Origin: Chrysomallon squamiferum
Lineage: Eukaryota; Mollusca; Gastropoda; Neomphalida; Peltospiridae
Assembly (NCBI GenBank): GCA_012295275.1
Contig: CM022667.1
Span: 8,637,038 to 8,701,037, forward strand
Direction: 5' to 3'
DNA length: 64,000 bases
Part shown: positions 38,231 through 50,450 of the stretch, one piece after another
Layout: every line of letters starts with the position of its first letter
How positions within the stretch are numbered: the stretch's first letter is position 1
Made by a program: the position numbers and the translations under genes
The notes under the pieces: generated by a model
The model's database searches: none
What the model was told of the DNA's origin: nothing
The model's input: only the letters and a program-made list of their open reading frames with translations

Positions 38231-38268
38231 ATAATAATAATAATAATTATTATTATTATTATTATTAC
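38231..38268. repeat. (AAT)n-(ATT)n perfect palindrome
   Basis: Positions 38231-38246 and 38247-38262 are exact reverse complements with no spacer. Confidence 0.9.
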
Positions 38269-38895
38269 AGTAACAGCAGTTTTAATAATATACATAACTC
38301 TTTCTCTTTTTTCTTTTATAAATTAATGAATAACAGTTGCATATAGGTATTTAAATAAATTAATTATATATATATATATATATATTTGTATTGGGTTTTT
38401 TTTAAATACATTATTGTAATTTGCACTACCAAATTTTCCATGCATATGTTTAATACTAGCACATTAAAAAAAATGGAAAAATTATTACAAAGCTGCAATA
38501 TTTGATTACACGATTAATCCAGATAATGCAATCAATATTCAGAAAATTTAGCCTATAATGTGGTTAAAGGTATGTATTCCAAAAAGTCATATTTCAAATA
38601 CACATTTCTAGATGTTGTTTGCAGGAAAGCCAAACAAGTACTTGAAATCTGTTGCTGCAGACTGTCACCAATAACCATTTGAAATGTTGTCTCCAAAGCC
38701 AATTAAGAGAATATTCATAATTCAGGCAGCCATACAAAATGTATGGATGCTTCTAAACGTTGTTTTCTCCTTTTACAGACTGCAAGGTTGATTACAGGCA
38801 TCAGTTTCAGGTGATATCTTAAAACTACAGACATTCAATCTTCATTTAAACATGCTTAAAGTGGGTGCCTTCTGGCAATGTTTCAAATGAAAGGA

Positions 38896-38920
38896 TTTTT
38901 TTTTTTTTTTTTTTTTTTTT
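38896..38920. repeat. Poly-T tract
   Basis: Twenty-five consecutive T, directly before a duplicated segment. Confidence 0.95.
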
Positions 38921-38935
38921 GATCGTTGGGGTTGT

Positions 38936-39095
38936 GTTTTTGTTTTGTTTTTATCTGTACAAGTTTTATTTAATATAGAATTTCAAAAACATGGCAATGC
39001 AAGCAGATTTAAGGTTTTTTTTTTTTTGTTGTGTATTTATCTCTATAAGGTTTATTTAATATAGATTTTCAAAAATATGTCAATGGAAGTGGATG
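38936..39095 (+). repeat. Direct duplication, unit about 85 bp
   Basis: A T-rich lead, then TTTATCTGTACAAGTTTTATTTAATATAGAATTTCAAAAACATG and its diverged second copy from about 39035, sharing TTTATTTAATATAGA, TTTCAAAAA and GTCAATG/GGCAATG. The duplication includes the T-tract, so copies may have tail-like poly-T starts. Confidence 0.7.
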
Positions 39096-41059
39096 TTTGA
39101 GTGTCTGGGTCTTGAGGATTATCATTATTTTAGTTTGTTTTGTTTTTATTTTATTTTAGTTGGGTTCTAAAAAAGATTATTAGTTTTAATTCTTTAACAT
39201 TTAAAAAAGAAACTAATTTAAGTTTCTGCAGTGTCTATAATAATGCATAAATAACACCTGGATTCAGTGTTGTGTTGAGATTTCCGTATGTGGTTCTAAG
39301 ATCAATGGAACCAATAAACCACATAAAGATTTAAGCCTAATACACTTGGATCATTTAACTTCCAGAAGATAATTACTTATTCTGAACAATGGTAGAAGAA
39401 ATATCAGCTCATATTCACTCAACCCAGTACCTAGTATTAATCTGATGTCTGAGACCTGGAATTCAGTTAACTCAGCCAGCAGATGTGAAATAGCATTTTA
39501 AATTAATTTTGTTAGTACAACCCATGAATATGGAGTAATTTAAGTATGTGTTGCTCGTTACTAAAATTAAAAAACAGAAATTAGAATTACTGATAACCAA
39601 AATATAATCTTTCTCACATATCTTTTTTTTCTAAAACTACTTAAAAAAAGGTTTCAAAAGTAGGAAAACTAGTAAAAACATTTTAACATATAAAATAAGT
39701 AAAATAAACTACTTGCATTACAAAATTCAAAGGAGTGAAAAATGTTTACTGCAAATTATGTTCCTTTTCATGGATTCAGTTTCAAATCCTTTTGCCAAGT
39801 AATTCCTGTGTTCTATGATGATATCAAATTCACAGAAAGCATTTAAGACATCAAAATTTTAAGCACTTAATTACAGGCAAAAGCTTCATAACTTTTTCAA
39901 GAGATTTATTTTCATGAAATTTGATGAAAGTGATACTGCAACAAAGGAGATGAAGACTTGTAAAAATGATTTTTAAAAAGTAATTAAATCTGACGCTGAT
40001 GTGAAAACAATATCAAATAACTACCTGAAATAAATAATACATAGCACAAGACTCCACCAGTAATAAATGAATATCTTATTAATAAGATGTCTGAAAAATA
40101 ATTAGTTACCCCACATACAAGGAAATCATTTGATTTCATAAAGAAAACAGAGAAATGCCAGCAGAAAGACATTTTCTTCAAAAGTGTTTTTCCAGCAAAG
40201 TTTTAAACCAGTGTATGCAAAAAATATTTAAATTATACATATACTACACTATTATCAGCCTTTAAGATTACAAAAATAATAAACAATACATACCATTGTG
40301 TTATTAGATGTTTTACACCACAGTCATCTACAGTCAACAGCAGATAGGTAGGTAATGACAATTCTTAACAAACGAACCAATGTTGATACTTTTCTTCAAG
40401 ACAATTACAAACTAATATTTTATTGAACTGAATGAACTGTACCATGTAAACAAGTCTGGCCAAAATCTTGGCAATCAACAATGGAAATCTTCATTACTAG
40501 GAAACCCAAGGAGCAAGAGTTCTCGAAACAGGAAACGGTTCGAAGACTGAAACATCAAGTTTTGTAGGACTGAAGCAAGTGTTTCCTGTTGTTTGGTGAC
40601 AAGTCTTGTCTGACTTATCTGTGGCATAACATGGCAGACACCAGCATCCTGTCACTGCTAATTTAAGGAACTGAAACTTTGGTTTCTATATAATGTGGTT
40701 AACCCTTTCAATGTTAACATTTTTCACAACAACGTACCTTTAATTTCTTTTCCTTTTTTTAAAAAGTTTTTACATTTATTTACAACTGAATTTTGAAATG
40801 GAGTTAATATTTTCACATTTACAAATAATTTTCATGCAGCTGAAGTTAAAAACTGAATAAGAAATATCAGAGTTTCTTCAGTTTATCTTTGAAATTTTTT
40901 TATTACCAAACAAATAAAAAAGTATGCATGATGATTAAGTTACAGCTTTAGAAATCATGGTTTACTTCACTTCCTAATTTAGCAACAAATATGTAAATAA
41001 TACTCACATAAAACTGATTTATTTATATAGAAATACCCTCCTTTTTTATTCAAATATGT

Positions 41060-41860
41060 ATTTAAACATGTTTACATAAAATGGTGCAGAAAAACAGAGT
41101 TAAGGAATTATTTAAAGAAGATTAATTTTTTTTTTTTTTTTTTTTTACAATTTAGTATTACTATTCTCTATAAAATATTTGAAAGAAAACCCAAATTAAC
41201 AGAAATACGAGATGTGTAATCTCATATAAAACAATAAAAAAAACTTTCCCTTTATTTACAGTAATTATCTATTTAACAGGCACCCAAAAAAAAAAAAAAA
41301 AAAAAAATCCTGTTACTCATTTAAGTATTTCCTAATGATAAAATGTCTACATAAAATGATACAGCCCTTCCTCCAGCCTACAGTTATTTTCAACATAATT
41401 ATCAACATTTTATGGTTCAGAAAAATCAAGCAAAGAGTTATTTAATACAGATAATTACCAATATGTTAAAAAAAAAAAGCTAGGGACTTATTTGTTAGTT
41501 AATTTCCCACCATTTTATGATTCAGAAAAAAGAGTCAATTCATTACAGGTAACTGGCAAAATATAATGGTTCATAAAAACAAAATCAAAAGTTATTTAAA
41601 ACAGGTAACTGTCAAAAACTACGGTTCAGAAAAAAATGGAATTAAAAGTATTTGAAACAGATAACTGTCAACAGATATCAGTTCTGAAAAATGGAATTAA
41701 AACTTATTTAACATAGATTATTGTCAACATTTTATTGTTCAGAAAAAAAAAAAAACAGTATTTAATAAAGAAATTATCAGTGATTTACAATTCAGGAAAA
41801 AACACAGTTTAAAATTATCTGATAATTGTGAATATTTCAGAAATATATCATTTAATACGT
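41060..41860. repeat. Degenerate minisatellite, unit about 55-65 bp
   Basis: Ordered phrases AnGTTATTTAAnACAGnTAACTGTCAAC, then TTTATGGTTCAGAAAAA, then GGAATTAAAA recur about eight times. The clearest copies lie between 41405 and 41760; those at 41060-41330 are poorer. It covers about 0.8 kb of the intron. Confidence 0.7.
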
Positions 41861-43239
41861 TATAATTTCCTCATGAGGAATATGGCCATTTCTTATCTGA
41901 CAGTAGGATTTCCTCCAGCAGCATCCTGGTACATAAAGTGAGTCAAAAGTGTTCTCAAACAAATCTTTAATACCACTGTTCTTATATAATAACCCTTTCA
42001 TGCTTTGTGTGCGCAAACAGACCAATGAATCATGCTACTTCAAACAGAGATCAAAAACTTTATCACGGTTTTGAAACATCTAATAATATAACTTGTAAGT
42101 AATGTTTACACCTATTACTCTCAACTGTTTCAGCTGTACTTTGAAAAATCAATATACATTTACTTTCACAGTATGTGGGTTTTTTCATAAAATCAATTTC
42201 GAATATGTTGTCTATTCTGTTAGAAGGAAATATTTATTATTTGGCAGTTATCTAAAGCAATAAAAATAGAATAAATAACTTCAAATAACGATCTTCACGA
42301 AAAAAAAAATTTAAATAAATAAATAATAACTATAATAATAAACTGATATTGGTAACTCAGTCTGAATAAGTTTCCTTAACCAAACTAAAAGTAAAAATAT
42401 AATGTAACTCAGTCATTCTAGATATTTTTGTCATATTGATAAAGAAATAAATTTTAGAAAAGACTTTAAAAAAAAAAAAAAAAAAAAAATTGTTTTAATT
42501 ATAATATTTAACTGTAAGCTTAATAATAACAATAACAATAACAATAACAACATTTATTTTTAAAAAAATAATTTTAAAAAATTGATAAAATTTAAATATA
42601 TTTATTTTCATATATTCAGGTTTCTTATCTGCTGAACAGTAATTTAATTATTACTTTTGAAATAAGATACAACCATAAAAGTTCTATTAAAACAAAAAAA
42701 AAAAAAGAAATCTATACAGATTCTCTACTCACTTATTAAAATAACTATTTTTAAAAAGTAACTTAAAATACGAGTCTAATTAAAAAAAATAATAATAATA
42801 ATAATTGCACGTAAATGTGTTTTTTTAAATTAAGTAAATAAACCATTGTATTGACATATTAATGTAAAAAAAAAAATTCATTTAAATTCATAATATATTT
42901 TTTATTTTGTTTTTTAAATGCTTCAAAATGCAAGGAAATAATGAACAGCAACAGGTAAAATTGTCTGGCATTAAATGGCTGTTGTCATGGCTACACTTCA
43001 AATGTGTTTACTTTAGACAATAAAATAACTGCAACACATTTCATTTTACAGACCTGCAGAGTAGGCCATAAATTCAGTGCCTAGGGACTGAATTAAGTAC
43101 TATCAATTTAAAATGCAAACTACTGTCAGTTCTGATAACCAACTGTTGCATGTGCTGGTATGGTGGCTAAATGCCAATGCAACTCAAAACTCAACATTCC
43201 TGTGTGGAGTCAGGCTAACAACATACCTGGGAACGTCAC

Positions 43240-43797
43240 CAAAAAATGGAACGACCATTTTATGCAAAGCTGCGGTCTAAATGTTTACCCTTCGGCGCCC
43301 ACCTGACTTTTATCAATCACTCGAATACCCGGACCGACCCCAAGAGATAGTGCAGCTACGATGCTAAAAATAAACCACAGCTTCGGGCTGTGTTCAGGTG
43401 GAAACAGAAATGTGAGTAGCAGCCGATACGAAATCGGTTTTTGCCAAAGTGCACGCTAATCGATACAAGCAACAGGCGATGAAAAGAACTTTCTTCGGAA
43501 AGTTTCCTCAGGCCTTATCGATTGAGTTTGGCGAAAGTTTGCGTTTGCTGAAACACGGTAGTTTCAAACAGCTGCTGCAATGGAGGTCGGCCAGTGAATA
43601 AATAAAAGAAACCGAATCCCTTAACGGAGAAAAACGAAACGGAACAACTGAATCGTGTCAAAATAATTCTCCCACCCCATTCCCACACTTTGGTAATTAC
43701 ATCAAATAACTTATCGACACCTCATCAATTTACATCAAATCGTTATACATTCGTGTTTATAATTTCACTGAAATGACAGGTATTTAATAAGACTCAC
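43240..43797. promoter_or_regulatory. CpG-containing island next to the candidate first exon
   Basis: About 550 bases with many more CpGs than the surrounding intron. It includes CCGAT-ACGAA-ATCGG (43423-43437), two ATCGAT sites and no simple repeats. It lies just downstream (minus strand) of the inferred first exon, so it may be intronic regulatory DNA. Confidence 0.35.
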
Positions 43798-43990
43798 CTG
43801 TCACAAGAACTGACGAGGAAGTTTCCGAGCTAACCAAAATTTCAAAGTTGCGTGTCGCGCGGCCGCCATGTTTTGTCACGAATGGAATTCTGTTGGCAGC
43901 GAGCACGTGACACTTCTGCAACTTTGGCGACTTGTCATCGAAAACACACCTGTGCGATAAATATACAATAAACGAATAATTTACCTTCAA
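43798..43990 (-). other. Candidate 5' UTR first exon of the zinc-finger gene
   Basis: Minus strand: AACATGGCGGCCGCGCG (43872-43856) matches the YY1 initiator-type element and carries an ATG opening a 22-codon frame that stops before the splice donor (an upstream ORF). The exon ends GTGACAG/GTGAGTCTT with last base 43798, a near-perfect donor. The 5' end is not defined and could extend to about 44.1 kb. The link to the coding exon at 3473 is inference. Confidence 0.5.
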
Positions 43991-44115
43991 TCAAGTCGTT
44001 TCTACACGCCGTTCATCTCGCCAATATATCGCATCACTCGTGTTCAAGTAACAGCACCCCGACTTCCTGATAATGCGACAACAGGACAGCCTGAAAGCGA
44101 ATGCAGTCGGCTGTG

Positions 44116-44132
44116 ACGCTAGGGGGCGCACC
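44116..44132 (+). promoter_or_regulatory. CTCF-like binding site
   Basis: ACGCTAGGGGGCGCACC matches the bilaterian CTCF core (CCASYAGRKGGC) at nearly all strong positions. It lies about 130-250 bases upstream of the candidate promoter, where an insulator site is plausible. Binding is inferred. Confidence 0.45.
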
Positions 44133-44189
44133 ACCTTACAATGGTGACATTTTTTGGTACCTGTCCAGTCTCTTGGAAGTTGTAAAGAA

Positions 44190-44656
44190 GTAGCGCACTG
44201 GAAATCGTTACAGGGGGTATTTAGTGGTACTTTATACGATTATCCTGTTTTTGTTTATATTCGAGGTCAAGGAAAGTGGAAATCAGTGTTTTGGTTGATT
44301 GGCAGCCCACGTAATAATTCTGTGGAATTTTAAACTCGGACGAAATTCATTAGGCCTACTAATTTCTAATCAGATGCACTGTTTTTGTCATTAAACTTTA
44401 ATTAAAAAAAAAAAAAAAAAAAAAAATTAAAATTAAAAAATTAATAATAATGGTATTTCATTTGAAATTATTTGTTTTGCGAATGGAAAAACAAACGAAA
44501 TTAATAATATTAATTAATTATTAAAAAGGATAAAATAATGATTAAATAATTTTTAAAAATTATTTACATTGTTACTTTTAGAGAGGAAATGGATTAAGAA
44601 GGTAAAATATTTGAAATGTGAAAAATTGTTATAAAATAATAAAATAATAATCTTCA

Positions 44657-44687
<31 letters not shown>

Positions 44688-45158
44688 TTTGACATAAATG
44701 TAATTATTATTTTTCAGTCTTTCAGTTTATCTCTTTCTGTCCGTCATGCACACGGAAAGTAATAAACACATACACACACGCACAAACGCACACGCATACT
44801 CGTATTATTCTCATAATTTCACCGTCATAATGTTTCTACAGTAGAAATTAGGCTAACTGAAAGAGATGGCTATGGAATTTGCTTTGAAATTACTTTTGTG
44901 TAGCAAACATCTTTTTCTATCTTATTTTTTCTAAACTTAGAATGTATAATATATTCATTAACAAAAATATTATATTTATAACACTGAGGAATCCCAAATC
45001 TCAAGCTATAAAACAAAAAGAAGAATAATTACTTAATGAAATTAAATCAATACACAAGCGCTATATTTGGTAAGCTTTGGATGACTAAACTTTAAATAAA
45101 GGGCAAATTATAGCTTCACATTCACAAGCCATCAATGGCGCCATCGCTGATTTTATAC

Positions 45159-45190
<32 letters not shown>

Positions 45191-45535
45191 TAAGATGCAC
45201 AAAAACACACATAAAAAAGGGGGAAAAAAAAGCACTGATATTAAATTACCATAGCAAACTGGATTAGGATCTATGATATATCAATTTCGGAGCGCTGACT
45301 ATAATAGGAAAATAGTTCGTCTTGTACACTGAAGAGGACTGACCATGCGATCTTTTACGTCTCAAGCGCCACTTTTTTCTCTCTCAAACATTTTTTTAAA
45401 TTTTTTTTTTTTTTTGCATACTAATCCCCAGCTGTTATGTACAACTGCATTTAGAATTTAAAGCTCCGAAAGAAAAAACAAATTTATTTATTATCTATTT
45501 TTGTTGTTGTTTGCTTGTTTGTTTATTTGTTTGTT

Positions 45536-45540
<5 letters not shown>
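44190..45540. other. AT-rich intergenic DNA with three long A-tracts
   Basis: A-runs of about 22-29 bases at 44403, 44662 and 45162 (approximate starts). No coding or RNA gene recognised. Confidence 0.5.
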
Positions 45541-45593
<53 letters not shown>

Positions 45594-45622
45594 CTTTAAA
45601 ATTTAAAAAAAAAAAAAAAAAA
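45541..45622. repeat. (ATT)n array followed by poly-A
   Basis: Seventeen ATT triplets, a 14-base unique spacer, and about 17 A. The poly-Ile frame is an artefact. Confidence 0.95.
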
Positions 45623-46021
45623 GGAAAAAATAGACTTTGGTATTATTGCCCAGAAAGACGTATACAGATTTGTAATGGTTGTAAGTCTAGAACTAATCTT
45701 ATTATGTAACTTTAATAACGTATAACACATGTCTAAGAAAAGTACCCCGTGCCGTATTGTCACAGAATTCTCGAGGTTATTCATTCGCTATTCACACTTT
45801 TTTGAGTTGGCATATTTAGACAATAATTACTACACTGGAATTGGCGTCGATCACTTGTCAAATTAAAATCCTAATCTGTTTTATGATCTTCTTGTTCCAG
45901 TGGCGCTGGCTCGATAGGTAGATATTAGAATGTCTTTGCTTAGACTCCTGTGCAGCTGATGTTTCATTCCATTATACTGACTCCTATCCTAAACTAACTT
46001 CTCAAACAAATACGTAGTTTT

Positions 46022-46122
<101 letters not shown>

Positions 46123-46739
46123 TCTTAGGTTAATACATTAGAAACACTATTTCAAATAGTTGCACCACAAACTAAGAAGCGACAGACGTATGTTTACGAA
46201 GCAGACTATATTGCTTTATTCATTTTTTTTTTCTCTCAGAAAAGATCGATTTCTTCAAACGGTAGTGCGAGTTTTACGTATAATACATAAAGACTGCATT
46301 TTGAATTTATAATATATAGGTCTTCGTTTGTAAATTAAATCGTTCTTATCAAAGTCAATACCATGTACCTAGTTATCGTAAACAGTGTGGTAATTATGTT
46401 TTACTGTCTAGGAGAAGGTTTTTCTTTTTAACTAAAGTTTATTGCTGCTAACTGAGAAATATGAATTTCTCGTAAGATCATAATCAGAAGATTCAAATGT
46501 TTTATTACTATGACAGAGAAATAACAAATGTGTTTTACAGGTATCGTTAAATAACAGGTATGTATTCCAGTCCGTGATATTAAATAATCTTTAACTTTCA
46601 AGTCAAAAAATAAAATAAAATAAAATAAAATAAAATATATTATTGTCATTAAACTTTAACCGTACAACTGAGTAAATTCAAATTCACTGCCTTTAAAACC
46701 CGAACGTTCTTAGTTGCTTTATAAAACCAAAGTTCCGTT

Positions 46740-46930
46740 TCTCTTCTTTTAGGACAAGAATTTTCTCAGCTGACGTCAAAAAGAAGGCGGTTTCCCCAAT
46801 GCCGCCCAGTACCTATCGAGTTGCCAGTGCAAGCGACTGCTTTATCCTGCAGAGAGACCAATTAGCGACGGCTCGACACGACAATTATCCGAAATAAAGA
46901 TTAGAGCATTTCCATAGCTCTCCTTTCCCC
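46740..46930. promoter_or_regulatory. Promoter-like island with palindromic CRE
   Basis: A CpG-containing stretch with TGACGTCA at 46771-46778 and a reversed CCAAT motif (ACCAATTAG) at about 46858. No adjoining exon recognised, so the gene served, if any, is unknown. Confidence 0.3.
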
Positions 46931-47086
46931 CTTTGTTTTGCTGTCGTTAAGATAAGCATGTGTTTGTTTTGACATCCGAACGGCTACTGTTTGTTTCACT
47001 GACCAGAAAGGTTGTGTTTCGGCATGTTTAGTTTTACCTTGGTGTATTAAAGTGTGGTAGGTGTACCGAGGACCGGATAGCGATTT

Positions 47087-47222
47087 GTTATTATTATTGT
47101 TATTTTTGTTGTTATTGTTATTGTTGTTATTTCTCTGTCATTGTTAGTGTTATTATCATATTATTATTATTATAATTATTATTATTATGTTCATTGTTAT
47201 TGTTGTTGTTGTTGTTATCACT
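47087..47222. repeat. (TTATTG)/(ATT)/(TTG) mixed triplet array
   Basis: About 135 bases of ATT and TTG triplets interrupted by CTCTGTCATTG. Confidence 0.85.
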
Positions 47223-48288
47223 ATTATTTCTTTTCTCAGTCTAACTGTTATTTGAACAAAATTTCAAACAGCCGTCGATTCTTTGAAAAACATTTTCACT
47301 TCTGTCTTCAAAACGAGATTCAGTTTTCTTTGAGAGAAAAATAAGAAAAGTTTAAATGGGAATATTTATTTTAAAAAGAAGTTGTATAATTAACTACTAT
47401 TTAATTTATTATGTCTAATTGTTTAGCGTCCAAATGTATACTTAACAACAAAATGAGTAATCAGTATTTTTTTAATCATACTTATTAATGTTATTAATTA
47501 CTATGAGTGAAGATTAGAAGTCATTCTTAAAGTATATTTTATGTCTGTGCTTGAATGCATGTTTTCCCTGTGTGTACGTTTGTGTATTATACATGAGAAG
47601 AAACCCGCTGTCACTATTTCAAATTATTCAGCTTATAAACGGGAAAGAAAATTTTGGATAGGCCAAAAGGACGGATTGGATGGAACGAAAAGCAGTTCTT
47701 TAGATCCGCCTGGGATTGAACTGACAATTTACACTCTCTGAGGTACACCTACCTTCTCTGTTAAATATAATAAATCTAAGCAAATAAATTTCAAATATAT
47801 CTTTGTGCATAAAAAATGTGTTCCGATAAATCTGACTCAGAATTTCGTATTTGATTTGTCTTTTTAAAGTAAAATGTATGAATATGAGAGAGAGAGAGTG
47901 AAGGGCAAATCAGTCGGTATTTGTATGCATGTGTGTGAATGTGTTTATATATACACACACACACACACAAACGCACACACACAGACACATATAAAACAGC
48001 CTAGAAATCGTTTAAAATAAGATCAAAACATTTGAACTTGTTGTTAATAATATTTGTATGCATCTATATGTATATTGTAAATCTTTACTTTAAATGAACC
48101 AAACATTAACAAATGCGTCCCCCGTCGAGGTAAGCATTTTTATTTTTTATTTTTTTTTTAGACGCTCTCCACGTCATAATATCTTTTTTTTCAGAGAAAG
48201 TCCTGCGTGACGTCATGGATTTTATATGCAAATTGCGTGTGCTTTCCTGTAATGGTTTAGCTATGGTTGTCGAAATATTTCGAGACTT

Positions 48289-48302
48289 TTTTTTTTTTTG
48301 AC

Positions 48303-48350
<48 letters not shown>
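48289..48350. repeat. T-tract plus (AAT)n array
   Basis: About eleven T, then GACT, then about fifteen AAT triplets. The poly-Asn frame is an artefact. Confidence 0.95.
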
Positions 48351-48351
<1 letters not shown>

Positions 48352-49234
48352 GGTATTGCAACGAATCAAAATAAAAAAAGCGGATCCACCCATTCATGGA
48401 TGTTAATAGATGTTGGAGTGTTGTTTTTCTTTTTCTTTTTTCTTATTTTCTTTTTGAAATTTCTTCATAATTATAATTTTATTAGCATTAGTGTTCTTAA
48501 TATTATTTTGGTTGTAATAAAATTCCAGTAATTTTTAGTGAGCTGAATCTGACGAATGGCAGTGGTATAATTTGAGAGTGAGGGCATGAAGTATAAGTGT
48601 TCCGATCACTTTTTTTTTTATTTTTTTTATTGCCAATGCTGCAATAGGAATTCAGACAAAATTTTAAAACTGCACTCTTTATTATTATTATTATTATAAA
48701 TTCCAAAGCCTCTGCAAAAAAAAAAAAAAAAAAAAACTAACGATCGTCTGCTTTTCCTGAAATTATCAATTTCTTGTCGGCTAATTATCAATTTATTCTT
48801 ATTGTTTTTGTTGTTATTTGTTTTAACAGTACTCATTTTTAACATATACGTCTCCTAACTGACTGCAGTATTTCTATTCCAAATTTGTTAACAAACATCA
48901 AGGTCGCCACATTTCTTTTTCTGTCATAAAATGTATTCATGTGACACTTTAAATACATGCTGCCAATGATGGATATGTCTGTGACGTGTTGTTAATGCTA
49001 ATGAAGGTTTTAATTAGTAGACAGACAAAATTAGAACCAAGGGCAAGTTCTAAAGGTCACAGTTGAAAATTAAAGAATTATGTCTGGTTTAATTAATGGA
49101 TATAAATACATTCGTTTGAAACGTACTTGTTTGTTTTATTTTATTCGGTTTGTTATTTTTAATATAAAATTAGATTCACAAAATTAATAACAACAACAAT
49201 AATACTGATAAAAAGTATAATAATTAGAATAATA

Positions 49235-49292
49235 ATGATGATGATGATGATGATGATGATAATTATAATTATAATTATAATTATAATTATTA
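49235..49292. repeat. (GAT)n and palindromic (AATTAT)n
   Basis: Eight or nine GAT triplets followed by about five AATTAT hexamers, a self-complementary repeat. Confidence 0.93.
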
Positions 49293-49429
49293 TGTTCATA
49301 AGTACAGTGTGTTTCAAAAAGAAAATTTATATTTTATTTCCGCAACTTTGCTGTTAAACTCTATATTATTCATAACTAGATCTACTTCAAGTTTATGCAG
49401 TCATTTATAAATTGTGTTTCCTGATGTAC

Positions 49430-49770
49430 CACACATTTTGGGTTTCGCTGTCGTATTGTCTTTATCATACAGCCTTCCTGAAAAATAATATGTGGATCCG
49501 TCCCTTGATGGGCAACTGAGAACACGCCACGGTGACGCGTCAACCCAGCCGATAACGATTGGCTGCTTTATGCAACTCTGTATCTTCGAGAGGAAATCGT
49601 GTCGTTTGTCGCCAGCTGATTGGCTAACAGGCATCCCGGCGTTCCAAGTGAGTCGTGTTGCGGGGTCACGGAGCCTGTCTTTCGAGATCAAAGACCCAAG
49701 TCTTTCAACTTTCCGTCATGTCTCTTTGTCGACCTTTCCCAATTAGTCTGAGAATCGCTTGGCCGGTTCC
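49430..49770. promoter_or_regulatory. CpG-containing island with two inverted CCAAT boxes
   Basis: Distinctly GC-richer than its flanks. GATTGGCTG (about 49557) and GATTGGCTAAC (about 49618) are reverse CCAAT boxes 60 bases apart. Short frames on both strands resemble no known protein. It could be a distal promoter or regulatory element for HYPK or the tRNA region. Confidence 0.3.
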
Positions 49771-50099
49771 TACAAAAGTCTGGACAAAGTTGGTGTCAAA
49801 AGAGTCTTTGAATTGAAATTTAGGATGCTATTTGTTTCGCCATTTAACAAACTCTTTTAAGCTCTTGATACCTGATAGCGTGAGAATATTTCATAGATAC
49901 CTGCTTGTGGAAATGCACAGACATGCAAGTGTGTTAGTTTATTCGTTTAACAACAGCTATATCTAATCAGTCAAAGGTTTATTTAAGAGTAGTACGTTAG
50001 CACTAAAATCATCAATCAATCATTTATCTATCATATTTCATTTGACTAAAATTTACGAGATATTTCCGACGCGTCAAAAAATAATTATTAAATATATCA

Positions 50100-50450
50100 T
50101 TCATTATATGCGTCACCCTGGTTTTTAAGAGGACGGCGGAAATCGCCTGCACCTACTCCAACAGAGAACGTCAAATCTGTCATGCCTTGGTGACCAGGGA
50201 GTTCCAAATACCGAATCCAGTCGTCTTGGCAACCGGCTAGAGTGACGACAACGGTGAATACCTCGCTAACCTTTCGCCCCTAGTCATGAATTTCTATCCA
50301 GTTTGGGATCAGCCAGTTCTTGTAGTTGGAGTTTCGTTCCTTTTATAGCCCTTTGAAAAGATTGGTTTACCCTCGGGGCGTCTCGTCTCGTCTGCCTGAT
50401 CACGCGACTGAGACAAACTAGCCAAGCAGTGGAAGATAAAGAACACTTTG
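50100..50450. other. GC-richer unique island
   Basis: About 350 bases of mixed composition with repeated CpGs and a half X-box-like TTGGCAACC (about 50227). No ORF of note, no RNA gene recognised. Confidence 0.25.

Larger units (their letters stand above)
3474..43797 (-). other. Inferred giant 5' UTR intron of the zinc-finger gene (about 40.3 kb)
   Basis: No recognisable protein or RNA gene lies between the acceptor at 3474 and the strong minus-strand donor (CAG/GTGAGT, exon end 43798) in the CpG-rich island at about 43.8-44.1 kb. A second minus-strand donor at 27041/27040 may mark an alternative first exon or a middle UTR exon. The interval is AT-rich and full of microsatellites, homopolymers, decayed minisatellites and a few unique islands, listed separately. 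Joining these ends into one intron is inference from orientation and splice-site quality; unrecognised non-coding RNAs could lie inside. Confidence 0.4.

Noticed and set aside
47690-47712. tRNA/SINE B-box-like sequence (AGTTCAATCCC on the minus strand)
   Set aside because: The T-stem does not pair and no proper A-box lies at the right distance.
49557-49628. CCAAT pair as the HYPK promoter
   Set aside because: It lies about 2.5 kb upstream with a tRNA between, and no splice link to the HYPK exon is visible; kept only as an unassigned island.
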